Source: Epiperipatus broadwayi (taxonomy: Eukaryota; Onychophora; Udeonychophora; Euonychophora; Peripatidae). From it: a stretch of DNA of 64,000 nt. Every line of letters begins with the position of its first letter. Position 1 is the stretch's first letter. The stretch lies in NCBI GenBank assembly GCA_028023455.1, contig JAQFVV010006313.1, positions 3,015,147-3,079,146 on the forward strand, given 5' to 3'. Shown here piece by piece: positions 26,200 to 40,135 of the stretch. The notes below the pieces were generated by a model. The model made no database searches. It was not told where the DNA came from and worked only from the letters and a program-made list of their open reading frames with translations. A program made the translations under genes and the position numbers.

Positions 26200-27060
26200 T
26201 CACCAAGCCATATGCTTACACAAGTTATAAAAACAGTAGCAAACTTTCCATACAGTCATGCTACCCAATGTAAGCAATAGTAATCAATGAATGCAAGGTT
26301 TGTGCACAAAATTTGTAGCTTGAGCCTACTATCCAATATCCTCAGATTAATTTTTATCTTGTGGCTTTCATCACTGAAGAGTCTTGGAACTAAGAGCACT
26401 GCACCTAGAACTTTATTTCTCATGCAATCATCCAGTAGCATCTGTTTACCCATTTAGTTAACCATAAAGTTATGAGCCCAAGATCAAAAACACATTAATG
26501 TTTTCAATACAAGCTGATTCATTGGTATATTCATAGAAATCTGAACCCAAATCAGTATCTATACATTTTGGTGTTTTAAAAATCACACTCTCTATCATTC
26601 CATTGTCAGGATTGGTATACAACCACCAAAATTTTACATGACACTATTTCCTATGCTTACACAAGCTGTTAAAAGAGTAGAAACCACTCCATATATTAAT
26701 GTAATGTGGTGTAAGCTTTATTAATCAATAGATACAAGAAGGTTTGTGCATAAAATCCTAATCTAGTGCCTACTCATTCAATATACCCAGACTAATTTCT
26801 AGTATGTGACTTTCATCAGTAAGGATACTTCTGCTAAAAAGTTGCATTAGATTCTAAAATCTAGATGCATTGCTCTCTGATATAAGGCTCATACCTGATG
26901 AAAGCCGTGAGTTTTAAACTAGTCTCATAATATTGGATGAGTAGAGAGTAGACAAAGATTTTAGGTATAAGCATTCTGGCATCTATTGATAAGGAAGTCT
27001 TGCACTGGATGGCATTTCCATATGGAGAATGTGCTAATGTTTTGGAGAGATTATATTTGC
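26200..27060. repeat. Repeat family D, two direct and one inverted copy
   Basis: Copies at about 26230-26400 and 26650-26830 share AAGGTTTGTGCA, CCTACT-ATCCAATAT and GACTTTCATCA-like landmarks. The block at 26890-27040 is the same sequence inverted (TGATGAAAGCC near 26898, then TATTGGATGAGTAGAGAGTAG). Divergence is high, so the array is old. The open frame on the minus strand at 26256-26453 lies in the first copy and has no recognised domain. Confidence 0.6.
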
Positions 27061-27229
27061 TATTAATAAAATTATTATAAACATTTTTAAGAGGAAAATG
27101 TTATTTAAAAAGGATACATGTTTAATGGTGATAATTATCTAATACTATATTATTTATTTTATTTAAAAATATAAAGATACAGTGAATTTTAATTATTTTT
27201 ATTATTTGAATGCACGTGAATGAATATAT

Positions 27230-27596
27230 ATATATATAATATTGTTTTTGGGAATAAACCGTGTATTATTTTGCATTCGATATTTCGACAATGGTGGTTG
27301 CTAGTCCGTCGAAATGTCGGATAATAATGCAAAATAATACACGGTTTATTTCCCAGAAATAATATTTTATCTACATAATACAACCGTGAAAACATTAAAT
27401 ATAATATTATTAATCTTTATAGGGAGAAAATCTTCTTTCAAAAGTTAACCATGATAATGGCAATTTCTAGTTCGTCAAAATATCGGATTGTTATGCAAAA
27501 TAATACATGGTTTATTCCCCAAAATAATATTTTATCTACATCATATAACTGTGAAAACATTAAATATTATATATACATAAATTGTTATTTTTGGGA

Positions 27597-27600
<4 letters not shown>
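27230..27600. repeat. Repeat family F, palindrome plus tandem copy
   Basis: 27249-27290 and 27307-27355 form inverted arms (CCGTGTATTATTTTGCAT with ATGCAAAATAATACACGG). A second direct copy of the right arm and its tail lies at about 27470-27572 and again ends in an ACTGTGAAAACATTAAAT-like phrase. It contains GTCGAAATGTCGG, shared with family B termini. Likely the terminal region of another Penelope-like family. Confidence 0.6.
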
Positions 27601-27627
<27 letters not shown>

Positions 27628-30600
27628 CTCTCTCAATTTATTAATAGTATACTCATTCTTTATACACTTTTAAGCATATGTTATATATTTGTGAGAGAAT
27701 AACTTAAATTATCGTTTTTTTTTTAGAACTCAATAAGAAATATATAATTAAGTTGAAGGTGAATTTTGATTAGACACATGTTAAATTAAATGCAATTAAA
27801 ATTTTTAATAGATAAATGATTATATATTAGTTTACATTTACATCGACAAATCTTAATAATATATGTGTACACAGAGGAAATGCCATGACTTCAGATAAAA
27901 CATAGATTTGGCATAATTAAAACAAAATTTTATATTTATAATAATTTTTAAACAAAACTATAAAAAAATGAATACTAATAATTAAAAAGTAAGATGAAAT
28001 ATAATTTTATTAATTAGAAAAAAATTAAATAATAATTTAATTAGGAAATACATGTAAATATGAAAGGCAATTTAAAATTTTCTCATAATTCAACTGCTAG
28101 TTTATTAAAATAAAAACATTGTATATACATATATTACACAATCTCTTGTCCTTAGTAAAAGATAAAATAAAAAAATGCTTAACAGGATTAGTTTACTTTA
28201 CCCCTGTAATGAGAAAAATGGATTACAAACAAAGTTGTTTAATTTCATAGGAATTTAACTAACTTGAAGACAAAAAACTCAAAGTACAACTAAAAAAAAA
28301 AGAATATAAGCAGAAATGTATATTTGATTTCTATAAGAAAAATGATGACTTCTAAAATGAGTTAGTAAAAGATAATGGAAAAAAAAAGTGTTGTACTAAT
28401 AATGAAAATATAAAACCGACAATTAGATGATGTTGGGGAAAGTGCATAAAACTGGTAAAATTATATAAAACCATAAAAATGCATAGTCTTGTGTAAAACG
28501 AATTGTAGTTTAGAAATAGAGAAAATTGTTATTAAATATTCTTTTCACTGTTATTGTTAATTTAGAACAAGGACCTGTTTTGATGAAATAAGACTATTTT
28601 TTTATGTTTAAAATTCAATGTAGTTAAATATTTTTGATAGAATTGAGAAAGTATAATACATTTGACAAATTTATATTAGGCAGATCATGTATAATAGAGA
28701 CTATTCTTAAGAAATATTAAGAGTGCAAAAGAATTTCTTAAATGATATTGGCTAAATCTTTATAAAAAACGAGGGGGGGGGGGATTACTTTCATCTTATA
28801 TGATAAAAAAGAATAGAATTTAAAGAGAAAGAGATTATTACTAAAAAATATTTAGTGAATGAAAATAATTGTAAATTGAAATAATGTTCTTAAAATTATG
28901 AGCAAAATGGATTTATTGTTTAATGTCCTTTTACATTAATTATAATAATTTTACCCCCACAAAGTATTATTTAGAGTTTGTAGATTGAAATATAAAAGCA
29001 AGCTGGATTAAATTACGAATTTTACATCTGCTGCTCATTAATTATTAATTATTAAAAGTAGGAGAGCTTCTAAAGATTACATAAAATTTAAAATGCTATT
29101 TTATTTGTGAAACCAAAATTAAAATGCATAAATCTGTATTATCCACTTAAAAAGAAAGTCAATTAATATATTTGCAGTAAATAGAAACAGTAAAAAAATA
29201 TGCTTTGTACAAACTTTCTAATATAAATAGTAGATCGATTTTTGTTTTCAAAGCGATCTTTCTAAATTCCACTTTCTATTGTTTCGAAATGTAATAGGGA
29301 CTGTTATAATCTTATATCATTATCCAATAAACTACTATGATTAATTTTTTATTGCATGCATAAGAATTATCTTCTTCAAAGCTTATAATTAAATATTGTT
29401 AAAAATATGTATCCAAATTATTACTCAAAGAAAATAGTTGAATTTTATTTGTAATTAGGTTAATGTGATTCATTATAAATCACATAGGTTTTGCTAATAT
29501 CAATATGACAATAGTAAAAGATGTAGAGAAAAAAACAACAAAATGTCAATTACAATAAAAAAATCCATATAATTTTTGGAATTAAAATCGGTAAATTTAC
29601 TAGATAAGAGGTTGAAGAACAGATTAGTTACTTTAAATATTTAATAAATTGATTATCCAATAATAGAAATAATGGTAAACGAATTGAATGTTGAATTCAA
29701 TCACTAATCTGGCTTTAAATAACAAGCAATTTAATTCTTATTTTAAGATTGATGAAAAAAATGTATTAATTTAGCCGTATTTATATGAATTATGACTTAT
29801 ATAAATTAAAAGTATTGATTATTAGGAGAAAAGATGTGATGCAACTGGGGATTCAAAATCATAAATTAGAAAGAATAAAAAGGAAAAGTAATAGTTTTTC
29901 TAGTGTTAAGTAAAATAAAGAGAATATATTAATTATATTAACATATTTTTAGGATTCTATGGATGTTAATGTTGTGACAACAAATTTCCTAAGCATTTTG
30001 CCACGTCCATTTTAATTTTGGTGCAATCAAAAACAAACTAATATAACTGCCGTTGATAATAATTAATTGACTGCTTTTAATACTAAATACATAAATATCT
30101 ATTTTCCCATTATAAATTAATATAATATAAACTCAAACCAGTCCCTCAAATACTATTAACATCTTTACAGAAATTTGTGTACCTAAATTTACAAAATGAA
30201 TCAGATATTGTCTGAGGTTCTAAATACTTATATAGAAATTAAGTTTAGATAATAATGGCTAACTACAAGAATACAATTTTACTCATTGTAGATGAATAAA
30301 GTCTTATTGAGAAAGGTTCCTCTTAACATTTTCAAGGTAAATCATTAAGTATTAAGTCTTGTAAATGCTCATCACCTTCTAGAACAAAAATAATCAAATG
30401 GCTTTACTTTTTAGAAAGTTAAAAAAGTTTGAATACTAGAAATAAATGAACTGGGCTGCAAATCATGGATTGGGGTCCAAAATTTTCTACTCTACCACTA
30501 TACATTACTGAAATCTTTCAAAATTAATATTCTCAAGGCATAAACATTAATTATTCATTTTAGCAATCTTGTGAATGGTCAAAGTCTTCTAGAAATATAT

Positions 30601-30778
30601 GGAGTGAAATATCTAATTTGATGAATGTGAAGATCTCTCTAATTGCCATACAAAAACAAATTTACATAATAGTTCACACTACGTCCTTCTTATATATTAA
30701 GATTTGAGATACGATGTTATTAGAAATATTTACTTAATTATTTATTCTTGAAGATATTAAGATGAGCCACTTTCAATA

Positions 30779-30782
<4 letters not shown>
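27601..30782. other. AT-rich non-coding
   Basis: Holds a (TA)/(TG) tract at 27596-27627 and an 11-bp poly-G at 28773-28783. No gene or element boundary recognised over about 3.1 kb. Confidence 0.5.
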
Positions 30783-30868
<86 letters not shown>

Positions 30869-30882
30869 AAAAAAAAAAAAAA
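30783..30882. repeat. (TA)n with poly-A end
   Basis: TA run with two phase slips (AATA), ending in 13 A residues. Confidence 0.95.
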
Positions 30883-31208
30883 TAAAAATAATAATTCAAT
30901 AAAAATTATTTAATAAGACAACTTTTATAATAATATATTTAATTTCATTAACCCGGATTTTGCCCCCATACTGGAGTCTTATCAAGATGTAAATACACTT
31001 AAAGTTTTACAATTCTTCCTTTTCTACAGCAACTCTACCTACAGGCTTCATTTTACATTATAATATCAAAGATAAAACATAAAAGAAATCTTCTATTTTT
31101 TATTCATCACATATATAAATAATTACACACAATACTTACACACAAACATGATCTAAATCATAATCATACATTTACATTATACAATCACTCATATATTCTT
31201 TAATATCA

Positions 31209-31755
31209 TTCATATCAGTGTTATAAGATAGAGTGGTGAATGATGGGTCGTCTGAAAGTCTGTGCTCATATACCCTATATATTACATATATAGACACAGG
31301 TATATAATAAGCCTGTGTTTCACTTATTACATTGTAGAGATGTCTGCCCATCCTCACATATGTATTAAATGGATTATGTCCTGTACATGTGGGGTTCAGA
31401 TTGACCTTAGGTCAACATGGGTGTGACAAGAATTTCGGCCCAGGGTGGCCTTCGAGCATTCCATCATCAGATTTTCAATTGGATGGATGGTTGAAGAGTT
31501 GGAGTTTGTAGTAGATTGGAGCCTGTCCATTAAAGTTTGAAGATTGTCTATATTAGTATATATCTGAGAACTTATAGTATATATGTGTGGGAGATGATAA
31601 TCTGGACCAACTAATGACTGCTGGTTTAGCATGAAATATGGATGTTGGTGATTATTTATCTTTTCAGCATATATGTGATTGAGTGTATCAGTGTTATTAG
31701 ATAGAGTGAAGAGTGATGGGTCGTCTGAAAGTCTGTGCTCATATACCCTACATAT
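31209..31755 (+). mobile_element. Family C element with a tRNA-like end, flanked by a second copy of that end
   Basis: The phrase GGGTCGTCTGAAAGTCTG with CTCATATACCCTA after it occurs at both 31246-31278 and 31717-31750, in the same orientation. This is the degenerate tRNA-like 3' end that in other copies reads AGTCTGAGTTCGAATCCC, a good B box. Between them lies the family C body, including GGTCAACATGGGTGTGACAA, TTTCGGCCCAGGGTGGCC and GATGATAATCTGGACCAAC. The minus-strand frame 31396-31632 is open but has no recognised domain. The structure is a direct-repeat arrangement, unlike the inverted copies at 32155 and 43495. Confidence 0.65.
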
Positions 31756-32154
31756 AATATTTTTAAGTTACTTTTACTTACAATTTCTAAAAATTTCATG
31801 ATATTTTAAGGGGCAACGTTTCATGAAAAAATACAAAATTTCATGTTGAAGATTTCTTTCTGTTAATAAATCTGATTTCATCAACATCTATAAAAACTAA
31901 TTACAATTTCTATGTATATTCATTCGCAATATTTAATATATGAAAATACATACAAAAAGAGTTACAAATCATTATAGTGTTGATACAATTAATATGCATT
32001 TTAGCAATATATATATATACACACATACGGTTATACGATTTATAAATCAACATTTGCAAAATAAACCTGTTGTTGAATAATTCTACAACAAGTTCTAAAT
32101 TAATACATTGTACAGGCTTAACACCTGCATTTATATATGTAATATATGCGAGAT
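31756..32154. other. AT-rich spacer
   Basis: Nothing recognised; short TA/CA tract near 32010. Confidence 0.5.
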
Positions 32155-32521
32155 TCAAACTCAAACTTTCACATGACCTACAACTCTCACTGCCATTTTA
32201 TATTGATGATCCATCTGATCACTTAATAAGATAAATAATCACCAATATATGTATTTCGTGCTAAACCAGCACTCATCAGTTGGTCCAAATTACCATCTCC
32301 ACACATATATACACACTCAGTGCTCAGATTTATATTATATATATATATACAATCTTCATACTTTAATGGACAGGCTTCAAACTACTCCAAACCACAACTT
32401 TTCAACCTTCCATTTCATTGAAAATCTGACGATGGAATGTTCATGTGTGTGATCAGGTGGGTCAGCAAAATAAGATGGCACTGAGAGTTGTGGGTCATGT
32501 GAAAGTCTGAGTTCGAATCCC
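32155..32521. mobile_element. Family C element with inverted tRNA-like ends
   Basis: The left end (32155-32225) is the inverted tRNA-like end: ACTTTCACATGACC then ATCTGATCAC. The right end (about 32442-32521) is the same in plus orientation: GATCAGGTGGGTCAGCA, then GTCATGTGAAAGTCTGAGTT and CGAATCCCGC, a B box followed by CCCGC. The body (GCTAAACCAGCACTCATCAG, a TA tract, TTTAATGGACAGGCTTCAAA) is in minus orientation up to the right end, so one arm is almost entirely deleted. Confidence 0.7.
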
Positions 32522-32872
32522 GCAACAAGATCTAAAATAAATTTTCTCAAAAGTTTATTTTCTGTTTAAAACTAAATTTTCTCTAAATTTAATTAGGCGT
32601 TTAATTTACAAAATTTTATCCTTTCTAATGTTCTCACCAAATAATTATAAGTTTTGAATAGCGTATTCAGTAATCATTAACATTTTCTATCATTATTCAG
32701 TTTTGTGTATGAAAGTTTTAACTTTCTTAAATTGCTTTATATTTGAGACCCTATTTATATTTCATTCCTTTCATACAGTTTGTAAATGCTTTATTAAAAC
32801 ATTCTAATATCATTTATGGCAATTATAATTTAATAATATTTTATAATTGATTAATGAGTATGTTTACTATCT
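32522..32872. other. AT-rich spacer
   Basis: Nothing recognised. Confidence 0.5.
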
Positions 32873-32917
32873 ATATATCTCTACCTACCTACCTATCTAC
32901 CTATCTATCTATCTATC

Positions 32918-32993
<76 letters not shown>
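32873..32993. repeat. (CTAC/CTAT)n then (TTA)n microsatellite
   Basis: Tetranucleotide tract passing directly into about 24 copies of a TTA trinucleotide. Confidence 0.95.
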
Positions 32994-34559
<1,566 letters not shown>

Positions 34560-37500
34560 TAGACACAATGATATATTATGAGAATATATCCTCTCTTATT
34601 GTTTTATTTGACTGTCTTCAGACAATTGAATTAATGTAGAATCCATGACATCATAAGACTCTCATACCATTGGTTTTCTTTCTCCAGTAAGTGTGACAAT
34701 AGTACTGTAGGTTTGCAAACACATTTTTTTTTGTTTTTAAGTAAACTACAGAATTTATGATTTCAATCCTTTATTCTCACTCCATCTTCTTTTTTAATTT
34801 ACCTTTTTATGCAAGACATCTACACTGAGAAATAATAGGGTCACTTTTAATCTTCCCTTAATTATTATCTTTAATTGAGGTAAATAAACCTAAATAATCA
34901 TGTTTGAATTGAGAAAAAGGATCAAAAGTTTACATTCAGATAAAATTCAGCTTTAATACCTTTTTAGGAATACTCTTACCTACCAAGCAAACTAAAAACT
35001 TCTAAAAAAATAATCTAATAAACAAGATTCATTATAAAGGACATTACACATAATTGATACTTTTTAAACTAATACAAATAATTGTAAATTGGTAATACTA
35101 AGATATAAAATTTGAAGTGTAGTTACAATAAAGATGAGAATGCCAATTTATTATGCTGTTAGAACATGGTTTATATAAAATTTATTTTAATGTGACTTCT
35201 TAAAAATTTAAAAAAAAAAAGAAGTTTTTTTTCATCTAAAATAGTAAATTTTCTATAGTTACTTTCTAGAAAAATAATAATTGAATCACAAATATAAGAT
35301 TGATATATTTAATTTGATATTATATATTTTCTTGAATTCCTAGATGAATCCCTATAAGATTATTAAAAATAAAAGATGGATTGCACAATAGTACATATTC
35401 TCATGCTATCAGTGAGTATACTTCTATATTAGATTTAGACAGATCACTGAAATAAAACTTATTTTTAAAAATAATATTATATCAATATCATTAAAAGATA
35501 AAACTTTTCTTTAGATATTTTAGCGCACTTGTTGACATGAACATCAAGTTTGGGCTTTAATGAAAATATAGATTTTAGTTATGTAAACTCAATTACTCAG
35601 CTATTATTTGTTTTTTGCACAATGCTTGAAATTACCACCAACTATGTTTGGTTTAATTAGAAAAAGCCTGAAAGAAAATTGAATGCGACTATATTACATT
35701 CAAGAGGGGCGCATTTAATGCGGTATAATTAGTCAAAATAGAAATATATAATAATACATTAGCAAATATAGATTGTCCAAACATAAATTAGTGTTTCCAA
35801 AGTTTAATGTGACAATTGCATAAATAAATAGATTTTATTTCAATTGTGGTCCCCAAAAATTTTTTTTTTATATATCCAGTGTTAAGTTTTAATTCTGTTA
35901 ATAATAAAACTTCTAATTTGTATATTAAAGTCTGTCCAGGTAATGAATGAGACATTAAATTTTTTAAAAATATATTGCAAATAGAAATAAATTCATTTTT
36001 AGGTTTATTGAAAAAAGTTTTTATTGATTCTTTGTCAATGATATATATATATATAACTGTCTTTTCTTGATTTCATTATGAGTTTTTATTTCTATTATAT
36101 TATAAATTGTTTACCGTTGTTTGGAATATATTTAAGTTTCGTTATTGTATTATTAATATTAGCGAACATTTATTTTGTTATATATTGCTATCTTGTTGGC
36201 TGAAGAAAAAAATTGAATGTAGAACATTATAGTAATATAAACTTTAAAGTTAGAAGTTTTATAATTCAGAAGAATTGGAAATGATTAGAGAATTAAAAAT
36301 TAAAAAAAGATGCAGTAATTTATCTATCAGTCTTCTTCATATCTTTAGAGGTTTTTCGTGCATTTATAATATCAATAGGAACCTAAATATGTTTACTTCT
36401 ACTAAATTTATGGATGCCACTCCTTTATTTGGTTTTCTGTTTATAATGTTTGAGAGATTGGTGCATTAGCAAAAACCTTTTTGTCAGGTTAAATTTATTT
36501 TCTTGCAGCTATCGGTAATTGACTTTTGGTAGTAAGAACTGGAACTAAAATATGTTGATATATTATTTTTTAAAAATCAGAAGATATCAATATCATATAG
36601 AGAACCTAATGTAAATGATCCCAAATCATCTCTTCTTAGTAATTTCTTTATTGTAAGCCCTTGAAAGTGTTTAAAATGCTCTTATAAAAGGTGTACTTTG
36701 ACTTTCAAAATGGAAAATATTAATTTTTGATAAGAATATGAGTTTAGATTTAGGTTGTATTCAAAATATTTCTTTATAAATAAAAAAGTAATTAAAATGA
36801 TTTAAAAATGTATACCTCTGACATTTATTAAAATTATTATGTTTATCACTTTTAATAATTATAATTGAGATTGTAAATATTAAAACATATTTTTCTTGAT
36901 TTATATCTTCTTTACAATAATTCATTTGGATTTTAAAAATAAAGTTGAAACAAATTTTATTTTATTTGTATTACATTTTTATAAACAATTGCAAAATAAC
37001 AAATATTATTTTTATTACATATTTCAGTTTATTACTTCTTTTCTATATTTGAAAAGTTGACTATTATTTTTAAAAATGCTTTTTTGTTTATAAATTTATA
37101 ATTTCAAAAATATTCAACTAAATATTTCTGGGCTTTATATAGGAAATCTAGGCTTTATAATTTAATATTAGGTTTTATGAATACTTAGCATGCTTTTGAT
37201 ATGTAAAATTTCATAATCAAATCATTAAATATTTAATATTAATCAAAATTTAAATTTAATTTATTTGATATTCAAAAAAATTTAAATCCATTTTAATAGT
37301 CTACTTGTTATTCCAGCAATAATTTAAAAATTACAGAAACATATAAAATAAAAGTTCAATAATTAAAGTATAAAATTGGAAATTAAGTCCAAACTATTTC
37401 TAGATATTATCAAAAATGTGATAGCTAAAGCTAGGAAATAAATTATATAACAATAATATTTCAAAAACATGTGAAGATATTTTGATTATTGTTTGAATAT

Positions 37501-38764
37501 CAATACAAATATTGACTTGATAACTTTTAATGTTAACTTCACTCTGTCTATTTATATGTGAACAAATATATCTAGCTGAATGAAGTTAAACAGTACTTTG
37601 AAGTTATAAAATAAAATAAAAAACATCTGAAGATAGTGATAAGGTAATCAAAGATGCAATATATGGAAATTATTTGTTAGCTTCAAGATTAAGAAATATT
37701 TTTAGAAATATAGGAACACAGAGAATGTGATACATAATATTATAAAACTTCTTTCATTATAATTTATAAAATGAAAGAGATAGAAAGGCTGCAGTAAACA
37801 CACTTTCAAAAATTTTGTTGAATAAAGATGCTAGCATGCATAGGTGAGTTGATTCCAGATAATAACATATCTACACAAGGTTTTTGTTGTTAGGAAAATG
37901 CAATTTAAATTGTCAGAAATATAAATTATTTATATTTGCTTCTAGTGATTTTAATCAAATCATTTGTCTCAATTAGCCAAAAGATCTGTAGCAATGTTTG
38001 AAATCAGTTGCTGTCAATGTTTATTCATAATACACATTTTTTACATAATAGTTTAAAAGATCTCATTATTAGTATTGGGAAAAATTGTTAAATAATTACC
38101 GTTAAAAGTAGTGTTCAATGAAAGTCTCATTTTATGACTAGGAGCTTCAAAACTGTTTATAACTATTAAAGAAGAAATGAAGATGTGATACAAGATTACC
38201 ATAAAGTTTTTAATTTACAACAATTAATAAAAAATTACCTTTTTGGTTTCTAAATTTTTATTGAGCTAATTATTATACTAGTTTTTCCAATTTCAACATA
38301 TGGAAAACCCTGATTTAGTAATTAATATTTTAAAAAAAAAATGAATTCATTATTATGCAGTGATTAAATAAAAACATTCAGTAGCTTTTACTAAGTAAAA
38401 TTTTCATTCTAATATGAATAAATGGAAAGGGAATTCAGGAATTAATACTTCTAATGCATTTGACAAGTTGAAAGCTGGAGTATTTTATTTCAAAGATGTA
38501 GGTACTGCAATTATATTAATTGTATATAAAATTGTATTTCTTTCTAATAACTTATAAGGACGTGAAACCTAAATTCATGGTAAAAATAACATAAACCTAC
38601 AAAAATATTTTTAAGATGCTTTCTAAGATTTTAATAACACAATAGTAAAATTATAGGACTATGCAGAGTATTCTACAATTTGCTATATGTGATATAGTGG
38701 ATACTACTACTTTAAAATTGTACCTTCATTGAACTAAGAATAAAAAAACCAATGATACTAAAAA
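34560..38764. other. AT-rich non-coding, 4.2 kb
   Basis: No gene, RNA gene or element boundary is supported. A 22-nt minus-strand segment at 34985-35006 has acceptor- and donor-like edges but is too short to judge. The plus frame at 36275-36469 has no recognised domain. Confidence 0.45.
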
Positions 38765-38927
38765 TAAATATGGGGGATTTGAACTCAGACTTTCAAGTAC
38801 CTGTCAACTATCTATACTATCTTATACCACTGATATACTAGACCACACACATATAGAAAAAATAAATAATGACCAATATACATAATTCATGTTAAAACAG
38901 CACTCATCAGTTGGTCCAGATTATCAT
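38765..38927 (-). mobile_element. Family C arm, left flank of PLE composite
   Basis: Inverted tRNA-like end (GGGATTTGAACTCAGACTTT, a B box on the minus strand) followed by the family C body in minus orientation, ending at GTTGGTCCAGATTATC. It mirrors 42366-42533 across the intervening Penelope-like pair. Confidence 0.75.
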
Positions 38928-38940
38928 CACACACACACAT

Positions 38941-38994
<54 letters not shown>

Positions 38995-38995
38995 A
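38928..38995. repeat. (CA)n(TA)n(TG)n self-complementary microsatellite
   Basis: CA tract, TA tract, then TG tract, making a simple-sequence hairpin of about 68 bp at the edge of the family C arm. Confidence 0.95.
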
Positions 38996-39046
38996 AATTA
39001 GTAATCAATGTCTGTATTCCAATTATAAACAAATATATATATATAT

Positions 39047-40135
39047 AATTCTTCGAAAAACTATACAATAATTAATACAGTAAATAATATTTTAAAAACA
39101 AATATCTACTATAATTTAATAGAAGTACTTTCGACTATATAAGTAGTCATTATGAATTATATTCAAATTCAGTTATCGTTATAAATGTCTACAAAAACAA
39201 TTACATCATACCTCAATTTTCCCACAAATCATTAATTTTTATATTAGCAGCTTGTCTATTTATCAAATGCTGCTTTCTGTTTGTTATTAACATAGCTTTT
39301 TTAATTTTATATTTATTATTATTTCTTTCAATACATAAAATCTTAACTTTATTAAAATCAAAATCAAAAGTATATATACATGTAACATTGTGATCAAAAA
39401 ATACTGAAGGTGATATGTCATCATTTCTAACAATCTCTTGTCTTGATTTTTGTACTCATTTTTATAGCAATAAATCCTCCTTTGACATTTTCTCAAAGGT
39501 ACACCACAATTCACCTATATATGCTTTTCCACAAACACACCACCATTTATATATTGCACAACTTTGATTTAAAATACTACATCTATTTTTTGAATTATTT
39601 ATCAATCTATTTAAATTAGGAGTAGTATAAAATGTGACTCTACATATATTTTTATATATTTGTCTTATAAATTTCACTTGTTCATTACAAATAAATGGTA
39701 CTGATATCCAAGTATATTTCATTTTATCAATATCTATAGCACTTAACATATTACAATTATTATTAAACTTACTAACAATATTATAATTAATTTATGATTA
39801 TATCCAATATTTAATAAATCCATAGTAAATACATTTATATTACTTATTTTATCTGATTTATATTTACATAACTTATTATTCCTAAATAAAAATGATTTTA
39901 AACCAGATAATTTATGTACTATTGGCACATTTGAATCCCAAGAAACATATCCTCTTTTTTCAATATCTTTTATTACCATACAATATTCTAATTTACTTTA
40001 ATTATAAGTAACTTTAATATCCAAATATTGAATTGACATTTTTTCTTCAAAAGATTTACTCCATTTTAAACCTCTAAACTATTTAATTCATTAAATAACA
40101 AATTGATAACATCTAAACTTCCATAAACAAAAATA
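39047..40135 (-). pseudogene. Penelope-like family A, 5'-truncated minus copy
   Basis: Minus-strand frames carry EKRGYVSWDSNVPIVHKLSG, then KFIRQIYKNICRVTFYTTP and the nuclease region CAIYKWWCVCGKAYIGE, with frameshifts at about 39745 and 39490. The C-terminus ends with the family stop at 39213-39215. The copy begins, on its sense strand, just after the RT catalytic motif (equivalent to about 41255) and so lacks the polymerase core. Its 3' end abuts TA repeats (39033-39047). It is the truncated arm of a head-to-head pair with 40136-42347. Confidence 0.85.

Noticed and set aside
28773-28783. Poly-G run as a regulatory quadruplex
   Set aside because: A single homopolymer tract with no further G runs nearby.
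31396-31632. 78-codon minus ORF as a family C protein
   Set aside because: The frame is not conserved in the other family C copies at 32155 and 43495.
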